From Smallanthus sonchifolius (taxonomy: Eukaryota > Streptophyta > Magnoliopsida > Asterales > Asteraceae), in assembly GCA_023525975.1 (NCBI GenBank), contig CM042030.1:24422350-24486349 (forward strand): 64,000 bases of DNA. Direction: 5' to 3'. The stretch's first letter is position 1. Each line of letters begins with the position of its first letter. The position numbers were made by a program, and so were the translations under genes. This document shows positions 9,819-23,518 of the stretch, piece by piece. The notes under the pieces are model-generated. The model did not search any database. It had not been told where the DNA came from and worked only from the letters and a program-made list of their open reading frames with translations.

Positions 9819-12800
9819 CTGATAAGCTTTCAACGTGTAAATGCTAGCAAGGCCGATGTGTGTGCAAGACTGTCTTAACCGTGACCTAACAGTTACAGTT
9901 GTCCTAAGACCTTATAATATGATGTCAACATACAAGTTGAACGTGTATAAGATCCACCCAAAATGTTAGAATTGGCGATACATGTGTTACGTTTTGAAAG
10001 TGTGACCCGACGAACGGTTGGTGACTTGTCATTGAATTTCATGATGCGTGTTCATATTTATTCACACGTATATACATTATTTATGTTATACAAACAGATT
10101 CTTATCCATAGGTTGTCGTATATACATTATGTTAGGGTTTTGCTAGTTATTCACTTCAAACTACAATATTAAGGTAACTCTAGTCTATAGATATTTTCCT
10201 GAATTTTAAGTTGTCCGTGTGTCGCCATTTTGATTAACCAAATGAACTCGTTTAGTCATGAAATTTTATACCAAGATACCTACATGTCTTAGGGTTAGAT
10301 GGATGTATTAATCAACAACTTATGACATGTTTAAGTATTTTTAAATATTTATTCGGACAAGAGAGGGCAGCAGCATTTGGTTCTGGAGTGTCTTGGAGAT
10401 TCCTTTTAATTGACTGACCTGGACCCATTTTCATGACCCAAGACCCTACAACTTTTACTATGTACATAAAATACTAACTTTCGAAACTGTAATCAACTTG
10501 TTTGGACTTGTTATGGCCATGTTATGACCATCAAAAGTGACAAAAAAATTCTGCCGAAAAAGACAGCCTTGATACCTTTTCTCATATGACCATTTTGGGG
10601 CATCAAAACTCAACGAAATTTTATGAAACCACTTTGGTTGGACTCTTGACTCCTTGTACTTGATTTTAGATCTAAGACTCGTCCTTTTTGGTTAGTTTTT
10701 GGTTGAGATATGGCCCTCCAAAGTCGGACCTAAGAATCTGCCAGCTTACTGTTTTGGTTCTAAGTTACTCAACATCATCAACTATTCCAATTTTGTACTT
10801 GTTTGACTCTTGTTTACCAACTAGTTGATTTTTATGATATGTGTGACATGTTCTAAAAGTCCCAAGTCAGATTTTTCCAAGGATTTACTTTATTCCATAG
10901 GTGTTATCTCCATACATCCATATATGTCCAAGATTAAATTTTTAGGGTTTCTTTACTTGTAGATCTAGCTTTTTCACACATCTATGAGTTGATTTCTCTT
11001 CATTTCAAGTTTATTTACATGTGTGACTTATATATTATACATATATATACACACAATAGTTGTTCATAATAATTATAATGTCTATACACATGTGTTTATA
11101 TCCCAAAAATCTAATATCTTTACACATCGATTGGAAAGTCACCAACAAACTTTCTTTTTGACCAATTTTCATATAAAACTTGTTTGTACAAAGTTTTAGC
11201 TCTTGTTTAGAAGTTTTAAGAAAACATTTTTCTTTGGGTGATCCTTATACATTTTAAACCATGATTTAAAGAAAATACTACGAATATAAAGATGAAATAC
11301 AGGAAGTCTTTACCACTAGACAGGCTAGGGAAGATAACACCTTAGATGATGATTTATAGAGAGAAATAGCAAGATCTTGAACTCTTTGGCTTGATTCCTT
11401 GAGAAAACACTTGGAATTCTTCTTGATTCACCAAAAGATGGAGGGTTTAAGGTTGATAATAGATGAAAACTTGAAGGAAAAGATGAAGGTGTAGATTGTT
11501 GTTGTTGAGCCGTAGAAAAGAGAGAGAAAGAGGTGGATGGAATGTTAGATTCATTTAAATGAGTATATGGGATGAATATATTGAGTGTTTAAGATGGGTT
11601 GAGTGTTATAGTGGTTGAATGAAAGTGGTCTTGTTCTTACAACAATCATGGAGACTTGGAGTGTGGGTTTGGGTGAATGAACATGGCTTGTACATATAAA
11701 AATCAAGTATGAAGGAGTTTGGGTGGTAGGGTGGGCCCCACAAGGGAAATCTCGGCCAAAGGCCAATGGGGGGTGGGGTTGGGGTAGTTAGGTGATTAGA
11801 TGATTATTTAGTGTGGATATTTAGGTCATTAGGTGCGTTAGTCGCGATTAGGGCTCGAAACAGAAATTTAATGCGGATTTCGATTCTTTAATGACATTTT
11901 AAATTATAGTTTACTAGTTTATGACTACTTTAGTGAAAAACACTTAACTCATGTATTGTATGGATTGTATATATGTTTTATTGCGTAAAGTTACATTTAG
12001 GATTGTCGGTAGACGGTGAAACCTTCGATTTTCGCCGTTACAAATCGTTTAATGAAATGCGGACATTGAAATATATATTTGAATGTATAAACATATATTT
12101 CATGTATTATGGATCTTTGGACATTTAGGTTAGTCACCAACTTTCGTATTAGTTGGGTTATGCTTATACGTGACCCCGTAATTCCTAAAATTACCAAAGT
12201 ATGAAATGGGTCAATATATGGCTATTACTAGACTTTAGTACCTAATTCATGCAACTAAGTCAATCCGGAATATGTAATCCCATTTAAGTTATGTACGAAT
12301 ATTGACGTGGAAATGTCGGGTGTCACATTCTCCCATCGTTAAAGAAGTTTCGTCCTCGAAACTTAGTTTAAGCTCTAGGATTGATTAAATCCATTCGGAT
12401 AGGAGTTTCGTATTCTAAGTTCATTTCTAGATCATAGGGAGAATTTTTGGTTCAATCCACTAAGTAGTCGGTATTCAAAGGTAAAGCGAATACTTCACCA
12501 AGTAACGATATTGGATGTGTAAGGATTCATGATATTATGGTATAATGTAATAATGTATTGGTGCCGTTGAACATTGGTTATCTCAATCCGAGTGGCATTA
12601 GATAAATTCCTCGAATGTCTCAACAATTGAACGTTGTTGGCTATACCCTTAAGGGACAAAGTCATTGTCAGAACCCTATGAACCAGATGGACTACACTCA
12701 GTGAAGTCACTCCTTGGCATGAGTGAGTAATTAGAATCCCGAATTAGATGTCAAAGAATTTCCTTATTAGGTTACTTTCATCAGGATGAAGTCACGCGAT

Positions 12801-15074
12801 ACTCATCACTGGTATGAAAGGAAATGGTGCATGTGAAGTTTGAATGTACGTTGGCACATACCCTTCATTTGTCCATGCATTTTAATGTACGAAGGCCAAA
12901 TCATAGTAGATCTTTGGAAGAAACTACGTAACGAGGTGTTCGGGCTTTGGTTTGAAAACCGGGTACTTGCTTGTTTCTCATAATCAATCAATGCCTAGAT
13001 GCACTCAGTCTTTTCAACATAAAGATTTTGACTGGTATTTCATCTGTGAAACCCGCATGTAGGTTAAGTTGGTTCAATTGAGTTCCAGAAAATAGCATCC
13101 TCGTATGCTATTTTTCTTAATTACCCCAGAAGGGTTACGTGACCTTCTGAGATTGACTTTGGTCTTATCAATCCTCATTATTGGAAATTTTATCTCGTGC
13201 GTTATTCGTAACTTGGTGTAGATTAATTATCTTCATGAAATAGATGTCGAACCATATTTCGAGATTACACTATCTCACGGTACTCCTGTATCGTCAAGAT
13301 TTCGGTGGTTCATCTACCGTTTAGATGAAGCAGATGAGAGTGTCAGAGTAATTGAGAATAGTATTGTTGACTTGTCTTAACATATATTAAGGATAAGTGG
13401 GTCTTCATGGGTGTTCAGAAAAATGAGAATGGGTTTTTAATCCAGTTCCAAGAGTTAGTGATGCAGTTTCATTACTATCAGTTTGCTATAATCGAATAGC
13501 AATGATAGAATATAGAAATGAAACTTCATGTTTGTCCCTTTTATGCTTCTCGAAATTATTTCCTGGGATTAAAACTTTACTCTCATTTCAGGTATCGTGT
13601 CATCTAGAACCTTCCCTTAACATGGGTCGTAATGGATTTAAGATTTTAAGGTTCTATGTGAGCTCTTACTAACAAAGGTTGAGCTTCATCACCACTTTAC
13701 CCATTGCTTGCACTACCTTCCCGCGGCAGACTAGCATTTAGGTTGTAATATCCTGATATGTAAGCTCATGACTTGGCTACCATACCCTCGAAGTATGTGT
13801 GCCATAAAAAGTTCTATGCTTGTTTGGGATATTCATATTCTGTCTAGCTGAGGGAATGAATAGTGGGACTGTGAGAATGGTCTCATAAAATTAGTGTTTT
13901 CCCCAAAATGGGCTACGGGTTTGTCAACCCATTAAGTCGGTAGAAAGGGTTTATGAGTTTTACAATGGCCAACTATAAGTCATTCAGTGTGTATGCACCT
14001 CCTTAGTGTTTGAATGGTACTTTGGTGACTTACCAATACGTATTCCACTCATACAGGTTATAGCCTCAAAATCCTTAGCACAAGGATAAAATTGAGGTAA
14101 TGAGTGTTTAAACATCGAAAAATTTGTACTCTTACTGAGCCTGTGTTAAGAGTTCATTCCTTAACAATAGATGCTCCTAGAGCTCCCTAGTTCTAGAAAA
14201 ATGGGAGCGAAAGATGTGATTACGCCTCTCCTCTAGGCTGAAATCTGGGATCCATTCAACAAGATGATCTTTGGGGAAGTACAGGTACAAAAAAAAGAAT
14301 AAAATTGTCCTTCACTAATCCTTGTGGACAGTGGTCTGTTGTGAACAGCTCGAGCTTACGCCCCTTATGCATATCATGAACTAATGAGATTAGCACGAAA
14401 TTCCGCATTTGGGACCCCTTTAAAAGTTTTGTATGTCAATTTTTCGGTTAGTGCGACAATAGTCGTTAGTCCACACCTAGGTTTCTTTGGCATTCACTTG
14501 TGAATAAATCTCGGCTTATTCATCACCGAGAGGATAGTCGGTCATGAAGGTGTACTGAATGTCAATGGTTATGAGAGCAACCCTGTTTGACCAATATTCT
14601 GAAATTTTAGTTTACCTACTTGTCTCATGTCGAGCTTCCACAATACCCCATCGGTGCTATGTGTATGCGGGTCAGAACAAATTTTCTGCCCCATCACCGA
14701 AGTTAGGGCATAACACTCCTAACATAAATTTCAAGTAATTGTGAGACTGAATGGTGTGATGGATCCTGAGATTATGCTATAATCTCCCACAATAATTATA
14801 CAATTAGTGTAAGTGTTGGTTGTGGTAATGCTTAAATTAAAGCTATCTCGACAAGTAGAATCTCAAAGAATGAATGTGCGAAATCCTTCGTCGTTCAGGA
14901 ATCACAAAAGATTGGTTGATTTCAATTTGAATTTCTCTCGTTCCTCCCAAACTATGAGATTGCTTTGAGAGCACCTAATTGAGAAGTCTGATTTTTTAAG
15001 ATCCAATCCTTAATCAAGTGACTGAGAACATTGGTTGATCATTAGCTTAGACAGCAAGACTCACTAAAGTTCCC

Positions 15075-15128
15075 ATGCACTGCAAATTATGATTACGTGT
15101 GCACCTGTAATGATAATTTACTTTGCAT
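15075..15128 (-). other. 22-10-22 hairpin with GTGCAC loop (LARD1)
   Basis: The 22-base arms (15075-15096 and 15107-15128) pair at 18 positions plus one G-U on the sense strand. The 10-base loop contains the palindrome GTGCAC. The hairpin lies about 960 bases after the primer site. The same geometry and position recur in LARD2, and slightly closer to the primer site in gypsy1. Confidence 0.75.
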
Positions 15129-15613
15129 GATCCCTGTAGTGTTCCTTCTATCCCCAACTTTTAAATCAATGGGATTTGAAATGTTCATTAGATCATGTTT
15201 GCACACTTATGCAGGAGTGTGTATTGTTTTATTGGATTACTCTTAATTATGTGTACCAATACTCATGAATCTACCGAATATGGCTGTTGTCGGATGAGGC
15301 TAATGGTAGAGAGGCACCACCAGTGTCTCTTAAAATAAAATGTGTATGGTGAAAGTCAGGCACTATGTTTTGGGCAGAGATCCTCAAATGAGTGCCGAGC
15401 AACTCATGCTCCAAGTCTGTATATATACATGGATCCACATGATCATGATGTATGTCTGGGTCTCCTAACCCTTGGAGTTCTCTCCCATTTAGTCCTGCTT
15501 ATCCACCTTGGATTCCCTTCTGTCTGGGAAATCCTGTCTGCCATATCTCATGGCGAAAGTCTAGGCATCCGATCCGACAACTTATGAAGGAGAGTATTTA
15601 TACCGAAAATACG

Positions 15614-15844
15614 TTAGAAAGATATCTGCCTCCATGGCTGGAGTAGTTGTGGTGCAGGTATAGGTATAGATTCTCGTACAGGTTCAGCCTGTTGTGATAC
15701 CAAGATCGATAACTGACGATTGCTTTCGTCGTCGCCCAAGCTCAGCTCGTAACTCGATCTTCTAAGGTTGTAGAATGCTGAGTACCCGTTATTCTTGACT
15801 CGTAATCCGAACAATAACATGTTGTAAGTGTTTATTATTTCCAC
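15614..15844 (-). CDS. small hypothetical ORF after LARD1 primer site (76 aa)
   Basis: The frame starts MEIINTYNMLLFGLRVKNNG about 240 bases after the primer site. A closely similar frame lies in the same place in LARD2 (39592-39356), with about ten substitutions and a small in-frame length change near the C-terminus. No known domain is visible. Agreement between two copies of related DNA is weak evidence for coding, so the frame may be chance or a leader peptide. Confidence 0.25.
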   Translation of the reverse strand: MEIINTYNMLLFGLRVKNNGYSAFYNLRRSSYELSLGDDESNRQLSILVSQQAEPVRESIPIPAPQLLQPWRQISF

Positions 15845-16085
15845 ATTGTTGTATGTGTTTAAGTGTTCATTACATGTGCCATGTAATTGTATTAGTGTAG
15901 CTAATGATACCCTAGTGTAACTCCATACACTAATAGTCTACACAAATTGTTCGACAACGGTTGGAATTCCTATACTCAAGTCTTGGGTGTTTTTAATGTG
16001 ATGCAAGTCTTAAAATTTTTGGTCCCTAAATGATTCTGGTTAAAGCCTAGGTGTCACTAAGGAAACCTAATTCGCTAAAACCATT

Positions 16086-16097
16086 GCTCTGATACCA
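16086..16097 (-). other. LARD1 primer-binding site (tRNA-iMet)
   Basis: The minus strand reads TGGTATCAGAGC, three bases from LTR B. It shows that LTR B is the 5' LTR and the element is on the minus strand. Confidence 0.9.
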
Positions 16098-16359
16098 ATC
16101 TGTCACACCCCCAAATTTATTTACTTAATGAATAAATAAATAAATTAAGGTTGCAACGATTGGTAACATTACAGCGGAAGCTAAAGTAAAGACTTCTGAA
16201 TATTGAACACCATTACAACAACTATAATAAACTTGTACATTGTCCTAGAACCATGTATAGGTGAAAGCCATCTTGAGGTTTGACGATCATACTCCTTCGG
16301 CTTCAAGGGTTTAATCCAAAAGGCTAACCTATTCCAACCGTGCCATGGCTATGAATTAC

Positions 16360-17289
16360 CTGAAAAACATACTTAAAAATGTCAACACAAAGGTTGGTGA
16401 GTTCACAGGTTTGATTGTTGCAATGTAAAGTGATTTTCCTTGAAAACATTGATATTGTATACATGGCCATAATATGAAACTGTTTTCCTTGAAAACATTG
16501 AAAATATGTACACGGGTTTAATGTAAGGTTGTTTTCCTCGAAAACATGTGATGACTTCATAGTCATAAAACGAGTAGTTTTCCCAATGAAAACATGTGAT
16601 GACGTCATAGTCATAAAATAAGTCATTTTTCCTGAAAACATTGATACTGTGTATATGGCCATAATATGAAACTGTTTTCCTTGAAAACATTGATAAAAAC
16701 ATTTCCACGTAAACGAATGGCAAAACCATTGGTGTATAAGTGATTGGCAGATCCATCTGCATGAAAACATTTCAATGAATATGATAAACAAAACAAGTAA
16801 TGTTTACCCATTTGTAGACTAGCTAGGAATACAAATAATATGTACATACATGAGGCATAACCAAACCATGACACAGGTGTTTTGCCCCTCGCTCATACCT
16901 CACGAGCAATGTTTGAACACTATGCGGTCATTTGGCCAGAGGGACTCATGGTTAGCGCGACTAACCATGACCGGGGGTGTCAATCCCAATAGTACTATCC
17001 ATAGAATCCCAGGCTAACCTATAGCTAATGGTTATAAATATGATGGTCAGGGGACTTCCAGCGCTCTATATGTGTTAACTCATGCAAAGATAAAGGTCGG
17101 GTCTTGTTTTCTTGCTACCATATGAAAATGTTTGTAAGTACGTTTTATGTTTTCCCGAATGTATCAGGCAATGATGTTCCCAACTATAGTAAACAATGAT
17201 GTCTCATGTTTTCAAACTTGTAAGCAAGTATGTTTTCCCCCCGGTGTTTCCAAAACATTTAAAAGTTAAAAGGGGGCTGTGAAACTCAC
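16360..17289 (-). other. putative LTR intron, LARD1 LTR B
   Basis: The donor CAG|GTGAGTTTCAC (GT from 17289) and acceptor TTTTTCAG|G (ending 16360) give 930 bases, the same as LTR A. Confidence 0.55.
16947..16969 (-). other. conserved LTR hairpin (LARD1 LTR B)
   Basis: Arms CATGGTTAG and CTAACCATG with loop CGCGA, as in LTR A. The base just before it differs (ACTCATGG versus ACCCATGG), but the arms are unchanged. Confidence 0.75.
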
Positions 17290-19789
17290 CTGATAAGCTT
17301 TCAACGTGTAAATGCTAGCAAGGCCGATGTGTATGCAAGACTGTCCTAACCGTGACCTAACAGTTACAGTTGTCTTAAGACCTTATAATATGATGTCAAC
17401 ATACAAGTTGAACGTGTATAATATCCACCCAAAATGTTAGAATTGGCGATACATATGTTACGTTTTGAAATTGTGACCCGACGAACCGTTGGTGACTTGT
17501 CATTGAATTTCATGATGCGTGTTCATATTTATTCACACGTATATACATTATTTATGTTATACAAACGGATGCTTACCCATAGGTTGTCGTATATACATTA
17601 TGTTAGGGTTTTGGTTGTTATTCACTTCAAACTACAATATTAAGGCAACCCTAGTCTATAGATATTTTTCTGAATTTTAAGTTATCCGTGTGTCGCCATT
17701 TTGATTAACCAAATGAACTCGTTTAGTCATGAAATTTTTTACCAAGATACCTACATGTCTTAGGGTTACATGGATGTATTAATCAATAACTTATGACATG
17801 TTTAAGTATTTTTAAATATTTATTCGGACAAGAGAGGGCAGCAGTATTCGGTTCTGGAGTGTCTTGGAGATTCCTTTTAATTGACTGACCGGGACCCATT
17901 TTCATGACCCAAGACCCTACAAATTTTACTATGTACATAAAATACTAACTTTAGAAAGTGTAATCAACTTGTTTGGACCTGTTATGGCCATTTTATAACC
18001 CTCAAAAGTGACACAAAAATTCTGCCGAAAAAGACAGCCTTGATACCTTTTCTCGTATGACCATTTTGAGGCATCAAAACTCAACAAAATTTTATGAAAC
18101 CACTTGGGTTGGACTCTTGACTCCTTGTACTTGATTTTAGACCTAAGACTCATCCTTTTTGGTTGAGATATGGCACTCCAAAGTCGGACCTAAGAATCTG
18201 CCAGCTTACTGTTTTGGTTCTAAGTTTCTCAACATCATCAACTATTCAAATTTTGTACTTGTTTGACTCTTGTTTACCAACTAGTTGATTTTTATGATAT
18301 GTGTGACATGTTCTAAAAGTCCCAAGTCAGATTTGTCCAAGGATTTACTTTATTCCAAAGGTGTTATGTCCATACATCCATATACGTCCAAGATTAAATT
18401 TTTAGGGTTTCTTTTCTTGTAGATCTAGTTTTTTCACACATTTATGAGTTGATTTCTCTTCATTTCAAGTTTATTTACATGTGTGACTTATATATTATAC
18501 ATATATATACACACAATAGTTGTTCATAATAATTATAATGTCTATACACATGTTTTTATATCCCAAAAATCTAATATCTTTACATATCGATAGGAAAGTC
18601 ACCAACAAACTTTCTTTTTGACCAATTTTCATATAAAACTTGTTTGTACAAAGTTTTAGCTCTTGTTTAGAAGTTTTAAGAAAACATTTTTCTTTGGGTG
18701 ATCCTTATACATTTTAAACCATGATTTAAAGAAAATACTACGAATATAAAGATGAAATAGAGGAAGTCTTTACCACTAGACAAGCTAGGGAAGATAACAC
18801 CTTAGATGATGATTTATTGAGAGAAATAGCAAGATCTTGAACTCTTTGGCTTGATTCCTTGAGAAAACACTTGGAATTCTTCTTGATTCACCAAAAGATG
18901 GAGGGTTTAAGTATGATAATGGATGAAAACTTGAAGGAAAAGATGAAGGTGTAGATTGTTGTTGTTGAGCCGTAGAAAAGAGAGAGAGAAAGAGGTGGAT
19001 GGAATGTTAGATTCATTGAAATGAGTATATGGGATGAATATATTGAGTGTTTAAGATGGGTTAAGTGTTATAGTTGTTGAATGAAAGTGGTCTTGTCCTT
19101 ACAACAATCATGGAGACTTGGAGTGTGGGTTTGGGTGAATGAACATGGCTTGTACATATAAAAATCAAGTATGAAGGAGTTTGGGTGGTAGGGTGGGCCC
19201 CACAAGGGAAATCTCGGCCAAAGGTCAATGGGGGATGGGGTTGGGGTAGTTAGGTGATTAGATGATTATTTAGTGTGGATATTTAGGTCATTGGGTGCGT
19301 TAATCGCGATTAGGGCTCGAAACAGAAATTTAATGCGGATTTCGATTCTTTAATGACATTTTAAATTATAGTTTACTAGTTTATGACTACTTTAGTGAAA
19401 AACACTTAACTCATGTATTGTATGGGTTGTATATATTTTTTATTGCGTGTAGTTACGTTTAGGATTGTCGGTAGACGTTAAAACCTTCGATTTTCGCCGT
19501 TACAAATCGTTAAATGAAATGCGGACTTTGAAATATATATTTGAATGTATAAACATATATTTCAAGTATTATGGATCTTTGGACATTTAGGTTAGTCACC
19601 AACTTTTGTATTAGTCGGGTTATGCTTATACGTGACCCCGTAATTCCTAAAATTACCAAAGTATGAAATGGGTCAATATATGGCTATTACTAGACTTTAG
19701 TACCTAATTCATGCAACTAAGTCAATCCCGAATATGTAATCGCGTTTAAGTTATGTACGAATATTGACGTGGAAATGTCGGGTGTCACA

Positions 19790-21124
19790 TCTCTTCATTT
19801 CAAGTTTATTTACATGTGTGACTTATATATTATACATATATATACACACAATAGTTGTTCATAATAATTATAATGTCTATACACATGTTTTTATATCCCA
19901 AAAATCTAATATCTATACATATCGATAGGAAAGTCACCAACAAACTTTCTTTTTGACCAATTTTCATATAAAACTTGTTTGTACAAAGTTTTAGCTCTTG
20001 TTTAGAAATTTTAAGAAAACATTTTTCTTTGGGTGATCCTTATACATTTTAAACCATGATTTAAAGAAAATACTACGAATATAAAGATGAAATAGAGGAA
20101 GTCTTTACCACTAGACAAGCTAGGGAAGATAACACCTTAGATGATGATTTATAGAGAGAAATAGCAAGATCTTGAACTCTTTGGCTTGATTCCTTGAGAA
20201 AACACTTGGAATTCTTCTTGATTCACCAATATATGGAGGGTTTAAGCTTGATAATGGATGAAAACTTGAAGGAAAAGATGAAGGTGTAGATTGTTGTTGT
20301 TGAGCCGTAGAAAAGAGAGAGAGAAAGAGGTGGATGGAATGCTAGATTCATTTAAATGAGTATATGGGATGAATATATTGAGTGTTTAAGATGGGTTGAG
20401 TGTTATAGTGGTTGAATGAAAGTGGTCTTGTCCTTACAACAATCATGGAGACTTGGAGTGTGGGTTTGGGTGAATGAACATGGCTTGTACATAAAAAAAT
20501 CAAGTATGAAGGAGTTTGGGTGGTAGGGTGGGCCCCATAAGTGAAATCTCGGCCAAAGGTCAATGGGGGATGGGGTTGGGGTAGTTAGGTGATTAGATGA
20601 TTATTTAGTGTGGATATTTAGGTCATTAGGTGCGTTAATCGCGATTAGGGTTCGAAACGGAAATTTAATGCGGATTTCGATTCTTTAACGACATTTTAAA
20701 TTATAGTTTACTAGTTTATGACTACTTTAGTGAAAAACACTTAACTCATGTATTGTATGGGTTGTATATATGTTTTATTGCGTGTAGTTACGTTTAGGAT
20801 TGTCGGTAGACGGTGAAACCTTCGATTTTCGCCGTTACAAATAGTTTAATGAAATGCGGACTTTGAAATATATATTTGAATGTATAAACATATATTTCAT
20901 GTATTATGGATCTTTGGACATTTAGGTTAGTCGCCAACTTTCGTATTAGTTGGGTTATGCTTATACGTGACCCCGTAATTCCTAAAATTACCAAAGTATG
21001 AAATGGGTCAATATATGGCTATTACTAGACTTTAGTACCTAATTCATGCAACTAAGTCAATCCGGAATATGTAATCACGTTTAAGTTATGTACGAATATT
21101 GACGTGGAAATGTCGGGTGTCACA
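19790..21124 (-). repeat. LARD1 LTR C, partial (terminal 1.33 kb duplicated)
   Basis: Directly after LTR B the sequence jumps back to a point matching about 10995 in LTR A (CTCTTCATTTCAAG) and runs to the LTR edge GGGTGTCACA at 21124. It therefore repeats the last 1.33 kb of LTR B, the 5' U3 part in sense. Short shared bases at the joint suggest illegitimate or unequal recombination. Confidence 0.8.
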
Positions 21125-21334
21125 TTCTCCCATCGTTAAAGAAGTTTCGTCCTCGAAACTTAGTTTAAGCTCTAGGATTGATTAAATCCATTCAGATAGG
21201 AGTTTCGTATTCTAAGTTCATTTCTAGATCATAGGGAGAATTTTTGGTTCAATCCACTAAGTAGTCGGTATTCAAAGGTAAAGCGAATACTTCACCAAGT
21301 AACGATATTGGATGTGTAAGGATTCATGATATTA
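21125..21334 (-). other. LARD1 internal fragment left of LARD2
   Basis: This is almost identical to 12328-12537. It ends with TATTA (21330-21334), the target-site duplication of LARD2. The same internal sequence resumes at 45577. Confidence 0.85.
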
Positions 21335-21683
21335 TGTCACACCCCCAAATTTATTTACTTAATAAATAAATACAGGTTGCAACGATTGGTTCATTACACG
21401 ATAGCGGAAGCTGTAATGGTGATTTCTAAAACTTGATTACATATACGATTACTAAAACTAAATAAATGCAATGATCTAAGTCCTGCTAGTTCAATGGTCG
21501 ACTTGAGACTTGATAATCTATGCCCGTCCTGTTACTAGGACTTGTTCCAACATAGCTAGCCTATTCCAACCGCGCCATGGCTAAAGGTTACCTGAGAAAC
21601 ATACTTGAATGTGTCAACATAAAGGTTGATGAGTTCACAGAGTTTGTTCATTTAGTACAGTTAGTTTTCCCCGAAAACGTATA

Positions 21684-22074
21684 CATGACTTAATCGTCAT
21701 AAAATAAGTAGTTTTCCTTTGAAAACATGCCAATGACTTTACCGTCATAAAATAAGTAGTTTTCCTTTGAAAACATGCCCATGACTTTACCGTCATAAAA
21801 TAAGTAGTTTTTCCTTTGAAAACATGCCCATGACTTTACCGTCATGAAATAAGTAGTTTTCCTTTGAAAAACATGTCCATGACTTAACCGTCATAAAATA
21901 AGTAGTTTTCCTTTGAAAACATGTCCATGACTTAACCGTCATAAAATATGTAGTTTTCCTTTGAAAACATGTCCATGACTTAACCGTCATAAAATAAGTA
22001 GTTTTGCTTTGAAAACATGTCCATGACTTAACCGTCATAAAATATGTAGTTTTCCTGCGAAAACATGTCCATGA
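21684..22074 (-). repeat. 48-bp dyad tandem repeats (LARD2 3' LTR, left part)
   Basis: About eight units of 48 bp (47-50). Each unit contains three inverted motifs: ATGAC..GTCAT, GTTTTC..GAAAAC and CATG..CATG. The array is cut by gypsy1 and resumes at 32807-32868. Because 48 is a multiple of three, the array looks open in one frame, but it is not a gene. Confidence 0.9.
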
Positions 22075-22429
22075 TGTGACAATCCGACTTTTTAAGTTAA
22101 TTCCGTTAACTACTCTGTTAAGTTTCCTATTAAAAACTTAACCCCGTTAACTAAATCTAACCCCAGGGACTGTTTCTGTCACAAATCCAACTAAGAAATG
22201 CAGGGACTATTCCTGCCAAGTCTCAATACATGAATTATTGACTCCCCAAAGTCAAAAATCAAATCAATGTAATTATGTTTGACTTTTTGAAGTCAAACTC
22301 GTAGAAATTCAATCGAATTCGAAATTGCAAATCAATTCTGTGGAAATTGAAACCGTTATCGTTCGATTTTTACCTTTAACGACCTTAATTATCAATTAAA
22401 TCGTCTATCATTAGCGAATTAATCAAAAT

Positions 22430-22675
22430 ATGGCCGTTCGTTTCGTAACCGTCGATCCCATATTCGATTATCATCAAATCCGGCAAATCCCTGTATTTTC
22501 TTCTCGAATTGAGACGCTGCAATCACTTAACGAACCCCCTGAAGTTTTCGCACAAACCAGATTAGTCGGAGAAGCAGCAGACATCGCCGGAGAACACTAC
22601 AGCCGCCGTCGGACTCAGTTTCAGTCGGGCTCTATCAATCCGACATCCAATCGGGTAATTGAGGCATTCCTTTGA
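22430..22675 (+). CDS. hypothetical LTR frame, 81 codons (gypsy1 5' LTR)
   Basis: The frame reads MAVRFVTVDPIFDYHQIRQI and ends in RVIEAFL. The 3' LTR copy (30307-30552) is open with two visible changes. The related gypsy3 LTR has homologous DNA near 47700-47870 but no matching open frame. This argues against a conserved protein and for a chance frame in a recent copy. Confidence 0.2.
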   Translation: MAVRFVTVDPIFDYHQIRQIPVFSSRIETLQSLNEPPEVFAQTRLVGEAADIAGEHYSRRRTQFQSGSINPTSNRVIEAFL

Positions 22676-23440
22676 TTCGTTTCAGTCTGTAGAATGAAAG
22701 CCCTAACCTAATTAGGGCTTACATTATCTATTTAATCATGAACCGATTTCTAGGTTTCATAAGAAACCAGTTTAATCAAACCCTACCCTAAATGTGTTCT
22801 TAATCAAATCAATTCACACCTGTAGATTCGCAACAACTCTCATAATGAAAACCCTTTATCAATTTAACATTCTAACATCGAATTTTTCATAACCCGAATT
22901 CTAGGGTTCGTCCTTATTCAATTTGGGGATTTCAAACTTAGGAGTATTCAAAATGAAATTGAACTATATGGTTAGTTTCGTAATCGGTTACACTTTAAAA
23001 GCCCCATCCTAATTTGAACGTTTATCATCGATTTCATAACTAACGGATAATGAGGGTTTTTCGTCGAGACTGGTTAATCAAACTCTAACCTCGGCACAAT
23101 CTAAATTCAATTAATTTATGGGGATAAGTTCGCAATCCATCACTCTTTGAAAGCCCCATGAATTTAGCCACTGTTAATATCAGAATCAATGGATTTGAAT
23201 TGTGTTCTTAAAATAGGGTTCTAGCTTTTCGAATCAGAAATTAACGAATTAAAACTTGATCGTTTTTCAATTGAATCCAACCCTAGATTCGCTATATCCC
23301 GATTAACAAAACCCCCTCGATACTTTGGCAAATCACAATCGAATTCATGGTGTATGGGACGGGATTTGATCTGGGTACCTATGGAGAACTAAATCACATC
23401 CGGCTTGGATGTTAAAAGAAATTAGAACTGGATTTGTTCG

Positions 23441-23518
23441 CGATTACCTAGCGGCCGGGACTGGTTAAGATAGTGTGCGTGTGTGGGAGAGACCCGGGTT
23501 CGAGTCCGGGCTCCCACA
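23441..23518 (+). other. tRNA-like segment in gypsy1 5' LTR
   Basis: A TAGCGGCCGGGACTGG box resembling a pol III A box is followed about 40 bases later by GGTTCGAGTCC (23497-23507), a perfect B-box. TGTGGGAG (23482-23489) pairs with CTCCCACA (23511-23518). The 3' half resembles plant tRNA-Gly, but a full cloverleaf is not evident, so it is not called as a tRNA gene. Confidence 0.6.

Larger units (their letters stand above)
8625..12327 (-). repeat. LARD1 LTR A (3' LTR, 3.70 kb)
   Basis: The LTR starts TGTCACACCC and ends GGGTGTCACA, a perfect 10-bp terminal inverted pair. It is matched along its whole length by LTR B. It has a putative intron (8889-9818) holding a conserved hairpin and degenerate copies of a dyad repeat (8930-9290: GTTTTCCTTGAAAAC and ATGAC..GTCAT). 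A sense-strand TATA-like TTTTATATG lies near 11695-11703. No protein gene is supported. Short frames in it are not conserved as proteins. Confidence 0.88.
12328..16100 (-). other. LARD1 internal region, non-coding
   Basis: This 3.77 kb region lies between the LTRs and holds no recognisable gag or pol. Its left end reads, in sense, TTTCGAGGACGAAACTTC then GGGAGAA just before the LTR, the usual chromovirus 3' internal end. From about 12471 it aligns by eye with the LARD2 internal region (37013-39833). It contains a small conserved frame (15844-15614), a conserved hairpin (15075-15128) and the primer site. Confidence 0.75.
16101..19789 (-). repeat. LARD1 LTR B (3.69 kb)
   Basis: This is a full-length partner of LTR A, with TGTCACACCC and GGGTGTCACA edges and similar sequence throughout (small indels, for example a shorter GATTTTTGG-region near 18150). 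Beyond 19789 the expected internal sequence is missing. A duplicated LTR tail (LTR C) follows instead. Confidence 0.88.

Noticed and set aside
11551..11766. 71-codon frame repeated at 20348-20563 and 46156-46488
   Set aside because: It lies in the promoter part of LARD1 LTR copies, has no domain, and its sharing reflects LTR duplication.
23441..23518. A functional tRNA gene
   Set aside because: B-box and acceptor-like stem are present, but no convincing anticodon arm or full cloverleaf; repeated inside LTRs.
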